A stretch of 64,000 nucleotides of DNA from Chitinophagales bacterium (GCA_013816805.1 JACDDS010000001.1:85001-149000); one strand, 5' to 3'; counted from the first letter of the stretch, positions 10,533 through 20,408 are shown. Made by a program: numbers and translations. Notes: generated by a model not told the origin, from the sequence alone.

Positions 10533-10540
10533 CAAAAGTA
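10533..10540 (-). promoter_or_regulatory. Putative -7 box for the DUF58 gene
   Basis: The minus strand reads TACTTTTG, a full match to TAnnTTTG, 28 nt before the TTG start of the DUF58 gene. A TTG lies 14 nt further upstream on that strand. Confidence 0.4.
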
Positions 10541-10602
10541 ATCTTTTGTAAAGGCAATATTTATCACCTTACCTTTCATGCCTTTCAGGTAGCTGAAAAT
10601 TT

Positions 10603-11289
10603 ATGCTGAAGACAATCCGAAGTAAGTATTTTCAAGAGCACTACCAGATTACCGTATTACTCATTATCTCTTCCTTATATTCTATTGCATTAGAACTTTT
10701 AAGAATTTACCTGAGCGGGCATAAAAATTATTTTTATTTTATCTGGAACCTGTTCCTCGCCTGGGTTCCATATTTAATCAGCATGTATCTTCCCATAACT
10801 TACTATAAGCTGAAAATAAAAATAATCGCTTATTTTCTTTTAGTTATCTGGTTTTTATTCTGGCCCAATTCACCTTACATTATTACCGATCTGCTGCATT
10901 TAAATGCTAAACAAAATATTCCTTTGTGGTTTGATTTGTGCTTGATTTTATCATTTGCATGGACGGGATTAATGCTTGGATTCACTTCCTTAATTGAGAT
11001 TCAGAATTTAATACGTAAACGCTTTAACCGAGTTATAGCCTGGACTTTTTCAATAGTTACTATTCTTACCGGAAGCTTAGGTATATATATTGGAAGATAT
11101 GTACGCCTCAACACATGGGATGTAGTAGCTAATCCTATGAGAGTATACTTCGATATTGCAAAAAATTTCAATACGCATATGATGCGGACAGAAACTTTAG
11201 GGATGGTAATACTTTATGGAATTTTTTTACTGATAGGATACCTGACAATAAAAATTATTATCAAAATCCCTGACCGTATGGCTTTATAA
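10603..11289 (+). CDS. DUF1361 family integral membrane protein
   Basis: A 228-residue polytopic membrane protein with about six to seven hydrophobic helices across its length. The WFLFWPNSPYIITDLLHL segment, with its conserved N-x-P-Y-x-x-T-D-L core, is the DUF1361 signature. It is transcribed away from the DUF58 gene and ends at a strong hairpin shared with trxA. No biochemical function is established for the family as far as I know. Confidence 0.8.
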   Translation: MLKTIRSKYFQEHYQITVLLIISSLYSIALELLRIYLSGHKNYFYFIWNLFLAWVPYLISMYLPITYYKLKIKIIAYFLLVIWFLFWPNSPYIITDLLHLNAKQNIPLWFDLCLILSFAWTGLMLGFTSLIEIQNLIRKRFNRVIAWTFSIVTILTGSLGIYIGRYVRLNTWDVVANPMRVYFDIAKNFNTHMMRTETLGMVILYGIFLLIGYLTIKIIIKIPDRMAL

Positions 11290-11300
11290 AATATAAAATA

Positions 11301-11334
11301 AAAGAACTCCTTCGCGTAAGCAAAGGAGTTCTTT
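11301..11334. terminator. Bidirectional terminator between the DUF1361 gene and trxA
   Basis: A perfect 12-bp inverted repeat (AAAGAACTCCTT, 11301-11312, and its complement at 11323-11334) flanks a 10-nt loop between two convergent genes. A/T-rich sequence lies on both sides, so it could stop transcription from either direction. Confidence 0.8.
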
Positions 11335-11346
11335 GTTGTAATTTAT

Positions 11347-11664
11347 TTATAAATGTGTCTTTAACTTATTTTCCAATACAGATTTTGGTACTACACCAAC
11401 CTGCTTATCAACAAGAGCGCCATTTTTAAAAAATAAAATGGTGGGAATGCTGCGGATGCCAAATTGCATAGCAGTTTCAGGGTTATCATCAACATTTACT
11501 TTGCCAATAATTACTTTGCCATCGTATTCATGCGATAATTCTTCTACTACCGGTCCTATCATCCTGCAGGGGCCACACCATTCTGCCCAAAAATCTACCA
11601 GTGCTACCTTGCCGGAATTAATCACGGTTTCTTTAAAGTTCGTATCAGTCAATTGTAAAGCCAT
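11347..11664 (-). CDS. trxA: Thioredoxin
   Basis: A 105-residue cytosolic thioredoxin with the active site WCGPC (C30 and C33) and the cis-proline region RSIPTILFF. It is full length with no signal peptide. It lies 114 bp downstream of a small hypothetical gene and dnaE on the same strand. Confidence 0.96.
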   Translation of the reverse strand: MALQLTDTNFKETVINSGKVALVDFWAEWCGPCRMIGPVVEELSHEYDGKVIIGKVNVDDNPETAMQFGIRSIPTILFFKNGALVDKQVGVVPKSVLENKLKTHL

Positions 11665-11778
11665 TTGAAGTTTTTTTAGTGATATAAGTATTGAAACAAT
11701 GAAAATTTTTTAAAGTTCGGACATAGTTATTAAAAATTATTATAATTTCATTTACTTTAAACTCATTCTTCTAAATCC

Positions 11779-12102
11779 TTATTCCTCAAGTTTTTGCTTC
11801 AAACGAAAATGGGGAGGCTTTTTATCAGGGGCTAGCTCAATAAGCCCTTTGCTTTCAAGATCCTGTTTTACTTTGTCAAAATAGTTTTGAAAATCACTGG
11901 AAAAGAGCTCATGGATTTCTTTTTTTGTTTCGGTTTCTAACTTGGCGCCGGAAATTTCATCACGACGCCAGATTACAGTTACTATAGCCTGCCGCATCAA
12001 ATCAATTTTTTCAGGGAGAAAGTTAAATGCAGTATTTTTTTTATTAATTATTTTTTCTGAAGGATTCTTAGATTTTATGGGAACGGAAATATTTTTCTTC
12101 AT
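11779..12102 (-). CDS. Small hypothetical protein between dnaE and trxA
   Basis: I do not recognise this 107-residue protein. The N-terminal third is Lys/Ser/Asn-rich and probably disordered. The rest is charged and helical, with no membrane segment and no cysteine. The start is likely ATG 12102, with a TTG two codons upstream. It lies 37 bp downstream of dnaE on the same strand, which together with its sensible composition supports a real gene. Confidence 0.6.
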   Translation of the reverse strand: MKKNISVPIKSKNPSEKIINKKNTAFNFLPEKIDLMRQAIVTVIWRRDEISGAKLETETKKEIHELFSSDFQNYFDKVKQDLESKGLIELAPDKKPPHFRLKQKLEE

Positions 12103-12139
12103 ACTCAAGCGCTAAGATCGATAACTTATTAATAGACAT

Positions 12140-15100
12140 TCAATTTAACTTAATATCCAACTGAGGACAACTTCTGATTTCGCTCATAAATTCCTCACTA
12201 AGGTTTACGCCTCCCTTCTGTGCGTTGAAACAAAGAGAAAAGTTATCAACCGCATCATTTATCCGGATGGAAAATGGATAATTTCCCTTGTAATGATTAA
12301 ACCAGTTTTCCATTTTTAAAATCAGATCATCTGAAATATCTGACAGGCCAATGTCGAGAGTTATTTTTTTTGTTAATTTTTCACGCACTTCCTGAAGCAG
12401 CTGCATAGATGAGATCTTTAATTCATACCGGTCGTCTCCTGCATACCGGAGCTGGTATTTACCCTTTATAAAAAGTAAATTACCTTTTTCAATAAGATAT
12501 TTAGACCTTAAATAGTCTTCTCCATGGAGTACCATTTCCGATGAACCACTAAAATCTTCTGCACTAAAAACACAAAAGGGTTTACCATATTTATTCATCT
12601 TTTGTTCTACAGAAGTTATCACACCTGCAATGGCTACTTCCTGGTTCTTGTAGCTTTCCAATTCATTCAGAGAGCAGGAACAAAAGTTTTCAATCTCGAG
12701 TTTGTAATCCTCCAGAGGATGACCAGACAGGTACACACCGGTTACCTCTTTTTCCTTCCCAAGCTTTTCAATAGGGGACCACTTTTCTATTTTCGGCAAA
12801 GACGGTATTGCCATTTCACTATGGATGAAATCACTAAAAAGTGATTGAATATTCAAATCAGGTTTTATTTGTTCGCTATTACCAATCTTGATTGCTTTTT
12901 CAATCACTGAAATATTTTCACCTCCCATTATCGTAAAATATTGAGCCCGGTGTGTGTTCTCAAAACAATCGAAAGCGCCTGCCATTGCCAAAGCTTCCAA
13001 CCCTTTTTTATTCAATGCCCGCAAGCTGACCCGCTTAGTTAAATCAAATATATTTTTAAATGCACCTTTTTTTCTTTCCTCAACAATTGCGCAGCCTGCA
13101 GCCTCTCCCATACGCTTGATTGCTAACAGGGAAAAACGGATTTCTCCTTTTTTATTTGCTGTAAATTTTACATCGCTTTCATTTATGTCAGGTCCAAGGG
13201 TTTTGATTTGCATTCTTTTAGCCTCATTCAAATAATGCTGTATATTATCTGTAGAGCCCATGTAATTTGAAAGCGTGGCAGCCATGAACTCAGCGGGATA
13301 GTTTGCTTTAAGATAAGCAGTCTGATAAGCAATGATTGCATACCCGGCAGAATGGGAACGGTTAAAACCGTATTCTGCAAACTTTTCCATGGTAGTAAAT
13401 ATCTCATCTGCCGCTTTTGGATCGATTCTTTTTTTCTTTGCACCCTCTACGAAAACGATCCGTTGCTTTTGCATTTCTGAAAGAATTTTCTTACCCATTG
13501 CTTTCCGCAACAGATCCGCAGACCCCAGGGTGTAATCTGCCATAACCTGTGCCACCTGCATAATCTGCTCCTGATACACCATTATGCCATAAGTAGGCTT
13601 AAGAATATCTTCCAGCAATGGATGTGGGTACGAGATTTTTTTCCTTCCATGTTTTCGCTCTATAAATTCCGGAATATTATTCATTGGCCCCGGGCGGTAT
13701 AATGCGTTCATTGCAATAAGATCTTCAATGTGGGTACATTTAAGATCCTTCAGGTATTTGCGCATACCTGCCGATTCAAATTGAAATATTCCTATGGTTT
13801 CTGCTCTTTGAAAAAGCTCAAAAGTTTTAGCATCATCAAGTGGAATATTTTCAAGGTCAATTGTAATGTTATGATTCAGCTGAATACCTGCAATAGCATC
13901 TTTAAGAATAGATAAGGTTCTAAGGCCAAGGAAATCCATCTTCAGCAAACCTGCATCTTCAATTAATTTACCCTCATACTGGGTTACCAGCAGTTCGGAA
14001 TCCTTGGAATGGATAACGGGCACATATTCCCGTATATCTGTGGGTGCAATGATGATTCCGGCAGCGTGAATACCATGATGACGCGTGCATCCCTCCAAAG
14101 TTTGAGCAATTTTAAGTGTTTTTTTTATGAGCATTTCAGGGCTATTGCGCATTTCCGATAATTCCCTTACTTCAGAGAAAGCACGCTCGAAAGTCATTCC
14201 CGGCATTTCCGGAATAAGTTTGGCAATCCTGTTTGATTCAGTCAGTGGCAAGCCCAGCACTCTTGCTACATCTCGCACTCCGGTTTTTGGCCCCATAGTA
14301 CCGAATGTGATGATTTGAGCTACCTGGTTCTGCCCATATTTTTTAACCACATAATCAATTACCTTTTGCCGGCCCACATCGTCAAAATCAATATCCATAT
14401 CGGGCATTGATATTCGTTCGGGATTTAAAAATCTTTCAAACAGCAGGTTATATTTCAGCGGATCTACATTTGTAATTCCTATGCAATAAGCTACTGCTGA
14501 ACCTGCAGCGGATCCCCGGCCGGGGCCAACCCACACACCAAGCTCACGTGCTGCATTTATAAAATCCTGTACTATAAGAAAATAACCCGCAAAGCCGGTA
14601 GTTTTAATAATTTGCAACTCATAATTCAAGCGTTCTCTCACCTTGTCATTCCCTTCATTATAACGGTTCCTGGCTCCTTGCCATGCAAGATGTTCAAGGA
14701 ATTCCTGATTGGAAGAAAAACCTTCAGGTAAGGGAAAATTTGGAAGTAATATATTTTTTCTCAGATCCAGCTTCTCGATTTTCGAAACTACTTCCATGGT
14801 ATTGTCCAGTGCTTCCGGAATATCCCGGAAACATTCTTCCATTTGCAGTTTTGATTTAAAGAAAAACTGGTCGTTGGAAAAACGCATCCGATTCTGGTCA
14901 TTAAGTAACCTATTGGTCTGAAGACACAATAGTATATCCTGGGCTTCTGCATCTTCCCGGTTAACGTAGTGTGAATCATTGGTAGCTATTACCTTAACCC
15001 TATATTTTCTTGCAAAGCGCAGCAGCACTTGGTTTACCTTATCCTGTTCTGGAATACCGTGGCGTTGTAATTCCACATAATAATCTTCACCAAAAACATC

Positions 15101-15616
15101 CAGCCATTGAACAAAAATCTTTTCAGCATCTTCTTCACTTTTATATAATATGTATTGCGGAATAATTCCTGCAAGACAACAGGTAGAAGCTATCAAACCT
15201 TCATGGTGTTGCTTAATTAGCGCGATGTCAATTCTGGGATTGTAATAATACCCCTCCATAAAACCAATTGAGCATAACTTCATCAGGTTTTTATAGCCTA
15301 CCTCATTCTTTGCTAAGAGTATCTGATGAAATGATTTTTTACCTCGGGTTCCGTCTTCATCGTTTCCAAAGCCACTTATCAATTCTTTTTTATGATGGTC
15401 GGGCACCAGATAAAATTCGCAACCAACAACAGGCAGAATATTTTTTTTGTTTGCTTCTTTTACAAATTCGAAAACACCAAACATATTACCGTGATCGGTA
15501 ATGGCAATAGCTTTCATTTCCTCAGCCACAGCCTTATCTATAAGAGTGGAAATATCTGCTGCTCCGTCAAGAAGAGAATATTGTGTGTGGCAATGTAAGT
15601 GGCAGAAATCGGGCAT
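12140..15616 (-). CDS. dnaE: DNA polymerase III alpha subunit
   Basis: This is the replicative polymerase catalytic subunit. Its 1158 residues are close to the E. coli length. Domains in order are a PHP domain (FCHLHCHTQYSLLDGAADIS), the palm with PDMDIDFDD carrying catalytic aspartates, fingers and the helix-hairpin-helix region, then an OB fold (QEVAIAGVITSVEQKMNKYG) and a C-terminal tail. The PHP metal ligands appear largely intact. The ATG at 15616 is clear. A SUI1-like gene lies 23 bp upstream on the same strand, suggesting an operon. Confidence 0.97.
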   Translation of the reverse strand: MPDFCHLHCHTQYSLLDGAADISTLIDKAVAEEMKAIAITDHGNMFGVFEFVKEANKKNILPVVGCEFYLVPDHHKKELISGFGNDEDGTRGKKSFHQILLAKNEVGYKNLMKLCSIGFMEGYYYNPRIDIALIKQHHEGLIASTCCLAGIIPQYILYKSEEDAEKIFVQWLDVFGEDYYVELQRHGIPEQDKVNQVLLRFARKYRVKVIATNDSHYVNREDAEAQDILLCLQTNRLLNDQNRMRFSNDQFFFKSKLQMEECFRDIPEALDNTMEVVSKIEKLDLRKNILLPNFPLPEGFSSNQEFLEHLAWQGARNRYNEGNDKVRERLNYELQIIKTTGFAGYFLIVQDFINAARELGVWVGPGRGSAAGSAVAYCIGITNVDPLKYNLLFERFLNPERISMPDMDIDFDDVGRQKVIDYVVKKYGQNQVAQIITFGTMGPKTGVRDVARVLGLPLTESNRIAKLIPEMPGMTFERAFSEVRELSEMRNSPEMLIKKTLKIAQTLEGCTRHHGIHAAGIIIAPTDIREYVPVIHSKDSELLVTQYEGKLIEDAGLLKMDFLGLRTLSILKDAIAGIQLNHNITIDLENIPLDDAKTFELFQRAETIGIFQFESAGMRKYLKDLKCTHIEDLIAMNALYRPGPMNNIPEFIERKHGRKKISYPHPLLEDILKPTYGIMVYQEQIMQVAQVMADYTLGSADLLRKAMGKKILSEMQKQRIVFVEGAKKKRIDPKAADEIFTTMEKFAEYGFNRSHSAGYAIIAYQTAYLKANYPAEFMAATLSNYMGSTDNIQHYLNEAKRMQIKTLGPDINESDVKFTANKKGEIRFSLLAIKRMGEAAGCAIVEERKKGAFKNIFDLTKRVSLRALNKKGLEALAMAGAFDCFENTHRAQYFTIMGGENISVIEKAIKIGNSEQIKPDLNIQSLFSDFIHSEMAIPSLPKIEKWSPIEKLGKEKEVTGVYLSGHPLEDYKLEIENFCSCSLNELESYKNQEVAIAGVITSVEQKMNKYGKPFCVFSAEDFSGSSEMVLHGEDYLRSKYLIEKGNLLFIKGKYQLRYAGDDRYELKISSMQLLQEVREKLTKKITLDIGLSDISDDLILKMENWFNHYKGNYPFSIRINDAVDNFSLCFNAQKGGVNLSEEFMSEIRSCPQLDIKLN

Positions 15617-15639
15617 TAATATTTAGCTTTTGAAATATA

Positions 15640-15972
15640 TTATTTTGCTTTGTATTTCATTTCTATCAAAATTTTAAGCAACCTGTCCCTATGTTCACCC
15701 TGAATCAGGATCAATCCATCCTTCACACTTCCGCCTGTTCCACATTTGATTTTAAGCATTTTTCCAAGTGCCTCTAAATCGGAAACGCTTCCAACAAAAC
15801 CATCAACGATGGTAACTGTTTTTCCTCCACGATGATTTTTTTCAACCCGAACACGAAGTTGTTGCTGTGCACCAGGCAAGGTTGAAGAAGCAGGCTTTTC
15901 GTCTTTTATATAGTTGAAATCCGGCAGCGTAGAATAAACAATTCCGCGCAAGCCTTTATTTTTATTGGACAT
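15640..15972 (-). CDS. SUI1/YciH family translation initiation factor
   Basis: A 110-residue homologue of eIF1/YciH. The C-terminal SUI1 domain shows RVRVEKNHRGGKTVTIVDGF, LKIKCGTGGSVKDG and IQGEHRDRLLKIL. I place the start at ATG 15972 because the upstream 25-codon extension (to 16047) has no family resemblance. It may help check start-codon choice on the ribosome, by analogy with YciH. Confidence 0.9.
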   Translation of the reverse strand: MSNKNKGLRGIVYSTLPDFNYIKDEKPASSTLPGAQQQLRVRVEKNHRGGKTVTIVDGFVGSVSDLEALGKMLKIKCGTGGSVKDGLILIQGEHRDRLLKILIEMKYKAK

Positions 15973-16068
15973 GGAATAACCCGACGGGCGTCTAGTTTCA
16001 GCCAAAATTAACTGAAAGAAAAATCTTGTGAATATGGAGTTTTCCACAAAATTACCATCCGAAACCCT

Positions 16069-16908
16069 CTATAATATCTTTGCTTTCAAGCTCAGGTCAA
16101 TGCTATGGTAGGAATGTGTGAGCGCACCTACTGAGATATAATCAACGCCAGTAGCAGCTATATTCCGGACCGTATCTAGATTCACTCCGCCGGAAACTTC
16201 TACGGATATCTGTTGATTGATGCAGGCAACAGCTTCCTTAAGTTCTTCCATATTAAAATTATCCAGCATAATCCGATCAATCCCACCGGATTTTAATATC
16301 AAGACTACATCTTCTAAAGAGCGGGCCTCTATTTCCACCCGTAAATCCAGCTTTTCTTCGGTAAGATATTTTTTAACAGATTCAATGGCATTTATAATTC
16401 CACCAGCATAGTCGATATGGTTATCTTTAATAAGTATCATATCAAATAATCCAAAGCGATGGTTGTATCCGCCGCCAATACGTACGGCCCATTTTTCTGC
16501 CTCACGGAAAAGGGGTGTGGTTTTTCTGGTGTCCAGGATTTTGGCAGGAAAGCCTGCTATTTCTTGTACAAATTTTTTTGTAAGCGTTGCTATGCCGCTC
16601 ATTCGCTGCATGCAATTAAGAACAAGCCGTTCGCCCATTAAAATTTTCCTGGCATTTCCGCTCAGTTCAAATGCAATCTGTGTTTTATCTACCTCCGATC
16701 CATCTTCAATAAAGGAAATAAATTTTATGGAGGGATCAATGTGAGTAAAGATCATTTTTGCCAATTCCATTCCGGCAATAATTCCCTGGTCTTTAATAAT
16801 TAATTGAGCTTGTCCCGTTGCCTCTAAAGGAATACATGAAAGGGAGGTGTGATCTCCATCCCTCACGTCTTCATATAATGATTGTGTTATAAATTCTTCC
16901 CAATTCAC
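16069..16908 (-). CDS. nadC: Nicotinate-nucleotide pyrophosphorylase (quinolinate phosphoribosyltransferase)
   Basis: NadC converts quinolinate and PRPP to nicotinate mononucleotide in de novo NAD synthesis. It has 279 residues. Characteristic segments are DTRKTTPLFR, the GGGYNHRFGLFDMILIKDNH active-site stretch, VEIEARSLED and VEVSGGVNLDTV. The start codon is GTG at 16908. The DUF4783 gene ends 6 bp upstream, a pairing I recall from Bacteroidota. nadA and nadB are not in the window. Confidence 0.96.
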   Translation of the reverse strand: MNWEEFITQSLYEDVRDGDHTSLSCIPLEATGQAQLIIKDQGIIAGMELAKMIFTHIDPSIKFISFIEDGSEVDKTQIAFELSGNARKILMGERLVLNCMQRMSGIATLTKKFVQEIAGFPAKILDTRKTTPLFREAEKWAVRIGGGYNHRFGLFDMILIKDNHIDYAGGIINAIESVKKYLTEEKLDLRVEIEARSLEDVVLILKSGGIDRIMLDNFNMEELKEAVACINQQISVEVSGGVNLDTVRNIAATGVDYISVGALTHSYHSIDLSLKAKIL

Positions 16909-16914
16909 GTATGA

Positions 16915-17298
16915 TCACTGTTTTTCAAATCGCAGTTCCCGAATATACTGTGTATTATCCCGCTGCCTTACCAAAAAATATACGCGATAAATCTGGTTTG
17001 ATGTTTTCAAAGTGCCCACTCCATAAGAAGAACCCTCTCCCGAAGTTCCACGATGGATAATCTCAAATGATTGAACTGAATTTTTTAAGAAAAAATCCCT
17101 CAATACCATTTCAGCCTGAGCATTGCTGTAAACTGATTCATTATTAACGATAGTAATTTCAACTGTAGCATCGAAATATTTAGATAATTCTCTTGAATTG
17201 GCAGAACGTATTGCAGTAGCAATAGTATCGAGAATATCGTTCTTTGATAATGTAATTAATGGAGTGATTATTAATAAAACGAGTAATATCCTTTTCAT
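16915..17298 (-). CDS. DUF4783 family secreted protein
   Basis: A 127-residue protein with an N-terminal signal peptide (MKRILLVLLIITPLITLSKND) and an NTF2-like fold pattern matching DUF4783 (DATVEITIVNNES, VLRDFFLKN, RGTSGEGSSYGVGTL). I use ATG 17298 rather than the longer frame from 17340 because it gives a canonical signal sequence. It is the first gene of the run into nadC. Function is unknown; localisation is likely periplasmic. Confidence 0.8.
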   Translation of the reverse strand: MKRILLVLLIITPLITLSKNDILDTIATAIRSANSRELSKYFDATVEITIVNNESVYSNAQAEMVLRDFFLKNSVQSFEIIHRGTSGEGSSYGVGTLKTSNQIYRVYFLVRQRDNTQYIRELRFEKQ

Positions 17299-17325
17299 CG
17301 TTGACAGATATTTACAATAATTTAA

Positions 17326-17333
17326 CAAAAATA
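17326..17333 (-). promoter_or_regulatory. Putative -7 box for DUF4783-nadC
   Basis: The minus strand reads TATTTTTG, a TAnnTTTG match, 27 nt before the DUF4783 ATG at 17298. Confidence 0.4.
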
Positions 17334-17384
17334 TTGCCAACAGGCTTGGGGATACTGTAATCCGCTGTTTGATGAAATTACAAT

Positions 17385-17392
17385 TAGTTTTG
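17385..17392 (+). promoter_or_regulatory. Putative -7 box abutting gpmI
   Basis: TAGTTTTG matches TAnnTTTG and ends 4 nt before the gpmI ATG at 17397, implying a leaderless transcript if used. A TTG lies 13 nt upstream of the box. Confidence 0.35.
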
Positions 17393-17396
17393 TTCC

Positions 17397-18950
17397 ATGC
17401 CGGAAATGAAGAGGAAAGTAATGTTAATTATTATGGATGGATGGGGACATGGCTTACATCCTGCAAGTGATGCAATTTACCAGGCAAATGTTCCTTTTAT
17501 AAAAAGCCTGTATTCAAAATATCCGCATTGTGAGCTTATAACATGCGGTGAAGCAGTTGGTTTACCACATGGTCAAATGGGTAATTCAGAGGTGGGTCAT
17601 ATGAACATAGGAGCAGGTCGCGTGGTTTACCAGGAATTGATGCGCATCAATAACGAGATTGAAAAAAAGCAACTGCATAACAATCCATCCTTAATTAATG
17701 CAATGGAATATGCAAGGAATAACAACAAATCTCTACATTTCATTGGCCTCGTTTCAGATGGTGGTGTACATTCCCATATTAATCATTTAAAGGCGCTGTG
17801 CGACATAGCTAAAGAATATAGGTTATCGAAAGTGTACATTCATGCATTTACAGACGGTCGTGATACTGATCCTAACAGTGGCTATGAATTTATATCAGAT
17901 TTGGAACAACACCTCCGGCATTCTGCGGGAGAGATCGTTTCTGTTATAGGCAGATATTACGCGATGGATCGTGATAACCGGTGGCAAAGAATAAAGCTTG
18001 CTTATGACCTGTTAGTAAATGGTGAAGGAAAAAGGACTGAAAATATTTTGGAATCAATTTCAGAATCTTACAGTGAAGGAATAACGGATGAGTTTATTAA
18101 ACCCATAATAAAGACGGATAATGAATTAAACCATGTTAAAACAATAAAAGATGGCGATGCAGTAATCTGCTTTAATTTCCGAACAGACCGGTGCAGGGAG
18201 ATTACACGCGCTTTAACGCAGCAGGATTTTCCTGAGTTCGGTATGAAAGCGATGATATTGAATTATACTACGATGACCGTTTATGATCATGTTTATCAAA
18301 ACGTAAATAATATTTTTTCAAATGAAGACTTAAATAATACGCTGGGTGAGATACTTGCCCTACATGGTCTTTCACAGATTCGTATAGCAGAAACGGAGAA
18401 ATATCCGCATGTAACATTTTTTTTTAATGGTGGCAGAGAAAAACCTTTTGAGGGTGAGCATCGTTTTATGGTTCCTTCTCCTAAAGTTGCAACCTACGAT
18501 CTAAAGCCTGAGATGAGTGCTTTGGAAGTGAGAGATTGTGTAATCGGTAAAATTGAGGAATTGCAGTCCCCTTTCATTTGTGTTAATTTTGCGAACCCTG
18601 ATATGGTAGGTCATTCAGGGGTAATGAAAGCTGTAAAATCAGCTGTAGAAACGGTAGATAAGTGTGTGGAAGAAGTAGTAGAAGCGGCATTGAAGCGTGA
18701 TTATGTGATTTTAATTACTTCAGACCATGGAAATGCAGATTACATGATTAATGAGGATGGATCTGCTAATACAGCTCATTCGTTAAACCCCGTTCCGCTC
18801 TTTCTATTGGATAGAAATTATTTACCTCAGTTAGCAAATGGAAAACTTGCAGACATTGCTCCGACTATTTTAGCATTGATGGGAATAGAGAGTCCTGAGG
18901 AGATGACAGGAAATATCTTAATCCATCCCATAATAAACATATACAAATAA
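17397..18950 (+). CDS. gpmI: 2,3-bisphosphoglycerate-independent phosphoglycerate mutase
   Basis: This alkaline-phosphatase-superfamily enzyme interconverts 3- and 2-phosphoglycerate in glycolysis. It has 517 residues, normal length. It shows LIIMDGWG at the N-terminus, the phospho-serine S64 in MGNSEVGHMNIG, DGRDTDPNSG, IGRYYAMDRDNRW and the metal-binding TSDHGNAD near the C-terminus. It opens a plus-strand run running through purB. Confidence 0.96.
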   Translation: MPEMKRKVMLIIMDGWGHGLHPASDAIYQANVPFIKSLYSKYPHCELITCGEAVGLPHGQMGNSEVGHMNIGAGRVVYQELMRINNEIEKKQLHNNPSLINAMEYARNNNKSLHFIGLVSDGGVHSHINHLKALCDIAKEYRLSKVYIHAFTDGRDTDPNSGYEFISDLEQHLRHSAGEIVSVIGRYYAMDRDNRWQRIKLAYDLLVNGEGKRTENILESISESYSEGITDEFIKPIIKTDNELNHVKTIKDGDAVICFNFRTDRCREITRALTQQDFPEFGMKAMILNYTTMTVYDHVYQNVNNIFSNEDLNNTLGEILALHGLSQIRIAETEKYPHVTFFFNGGREKPFEGEHRFMVPSPKVATYDLKPEMSALEVRDCVIGKIEELQSPFICVNFANPDMVGHSGVMKAVKSAVETVDKCVEEVVEAALKRDYVILITSDHGNADYMINEDGSANTAHSLNPVPLFLLDRNYLPQLANGKLADIAPTILALMGIESPEEMTGNILIHPIINIYK

Positions 18951-18969
18951 TGGGCTCAAAAGATGTCAC

Positions 18970-19611
18970 ATGTTTCAGAGTGATTCAATCAATTTGTTGA
19001 GAAAAAATTTTATTTCAGCCTTGGAAAGATTCATGATTTTTTCCTTTGCGTGTATTGTTATTTTTTCATGCACAAAACCGAATACAAACATTGGTTACCA
19101 AAAATTATACTTTGATCTAGCAGGTTTTTTTGATGAACAGGTTGCCCAGCTATACAAAGACTCTTTAGTTGCAATTAAAACATCGGAAATCAATGGTGTA
19201 AGTGATCAGCATCAAATGCCATGGACTGATTGGAAAAAAGAATTTTCACTTTTTTACGGATCAGAAATTAATAAGGCCTCGTACGCCGGAAAATATTCCA
19301 TCGACACGATACACAATGCGCAAAATGATTCCTCCTTAAAAGAAGTCCAATACAAAGCAAAAGACATCAATCTTCGAACACAATTGTTAGAAGTAATTTT
19401 TTATAAACATACCGGTAAAGTGAAAAACATTCATATAATTAATCATGCTTCCAATTTTTTATCAGGCTCGGATGAGGAATTATTCTATGAAGTTTCGCAG
19501 GGATATATTATCAAGACAAAAACAAGTATGAAATTATTCGGGGAAGATAATTTTGCTGTTAAGGGAGAAATGGTAGAAAAAAACAACAATTTTATTCAAA
19601 GCGTAAATTAA
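18970..19611 (+). CDS. Hypothetical lipoprotein
   Basis: I do not recognise this 213-residue protein. A basic N-terminus (RKNF...ER) is followed by a hydrophobic run ending IVIFSC, a plausible lipobox with cysteine near residue 34. ATG 18970 keeps the basic n-region; ATG 19033 would lose it. The rest is soluble and rich in beta-strand with no repeats. It sits 19 bp after gpmI and 5 bp before the NlpC/P60 gene, so it is probably in the same transcript and located in the envelope. Confidence 0.65.
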   Translation: MFQSDSINLLRKNFISALERFMIFSFACIVIFSCTKPNTNIGYQKLYFDLAGFFDEQVAQLYKDSLVAIKTSEINGVSDQHQMPWTDWKKEFSLFYGSEINKASYAGKYSIDTIHNAQNDSSLKEVQYKAKDINLRTQLLEVIFYKHTGKVKNIHIINHASNFLSGSDEELFYEVSQGYIIKTKTSMKLFGEDNFAVKGEMVEKNNNFIQSVN

Positions 19612-19616
19612 ATCCA

Positions 19617-20390
19617 TTGAACTTTGGCATTGGGGATTTATCTGTAATTCCACTTAGAGAGCAACCATCAGAAAAGAGTGAAATGGTTAGCCAGCTTCTT
19701 TTTGGTGAGGTTTTCGAAATACTTGAAAATAGAGAGAAATGGACTAAAGTTCATACTTACAGCGATAATTATATTGGATGGATCAATGAAAAGCAATATC
19801 AGCCCATTTCTTCAACCGTTTATAAAGAGCTTACTTCAATGCCGGTTATTTGTAGCTTATTGCCTTTAGCTCTGGCCAGAAGTGAAAACAAAAACATATA
19901 TATTTCAATGGGAAGCTCACTTCCTTTCTTCAACAATAATAAGTTCATGATTAATGAAGAAATTTTTCAGTTGGAGGAAATGACATTGCAGACCGAAATG
20001 AATAACGAAAGTATATGCGCTTTGGCTTTGTGTTTTTTAAATGCTCCATATCTATGGGGAGGAAGATCCATTTTTGGAGTCGACTGTTCGGGACTCATTA
20101 ATGTAGTATATAAAATGGCAGGCATTAGATTAAAGCGGGATGCTTGGCAGCAAAGTGAAGAGGGCATTTTGCTAAGCTTTATAGAGGAAACCAGACCCGG
20201 AGATATCGCTTTTTTTCATAACGAAGATGGAAAAGTTATCCATGCAGGTATTATACTGGAAGATCAGCGTATTATTCATGCATCAGGTTGCGTGCGTATC
20301 GATCAGATCGATCACTTCGGGATTTATAATCAAACACAAAAAAAATATACTCACCAGCTCCGACTGCTGCGTAGAGTATCGATTGCATAA
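19617..20390 (+). CDS. C40 family (NlpC/P60) peptidase with N-terminal SH3-like domains
   Basis: A probable peptidoglycan endopeptidase cleaving D-gamma-glutamyl-diamino acid stem bonds. The 257 residues comprise one clear SH3b domain (about 5-65), a less conserved second segment and a C-terminal NlpC/P60 domain. The catalytic triad is visible as C157 (VDCSGL), H209 (VIHAGI) and H221 (IIHAS). The start is TTG 19617, 5 bp after the lipoprotein gene; no signal peptide is visible from this start. This SH3-NlpC/P60 layout resembles the YkfC-type cell-wall peptide recycling enzymes. Confidence 0.88.
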   Translation: MNFGIGDLSVIPLREQPSEKSEMVSQLLFGEVFEILENREKWTKVHTYSDNYIGWINEKQYQPISSTVYKELTSMPVICSLLPLALARSENKNIYISMGSSLPFFNNNKFMINEEIFQLEEMTLQTEMNNESICALALCFLNAPYLWGGRSIFGVDCSGLINVVYKMAGIRLKRDAWQQSEEGILLSFIEETRPGDIAFFHNEDGKVIHAGIILEDQRIIHASGCVRIDQIDHFGIYNQTQKKYTHQLRLLRRVSIA

Positions 20391-20408
20391 TCTTCTTAAA
20401 CTGCTCAT

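Noticed and set aside
15973-16047. 25-codon N-terminal extension of the SUI1/YciH protein
   Set aside because: The extension does not resemble the family and a clean ATG at 15972 begins the conserved protein.
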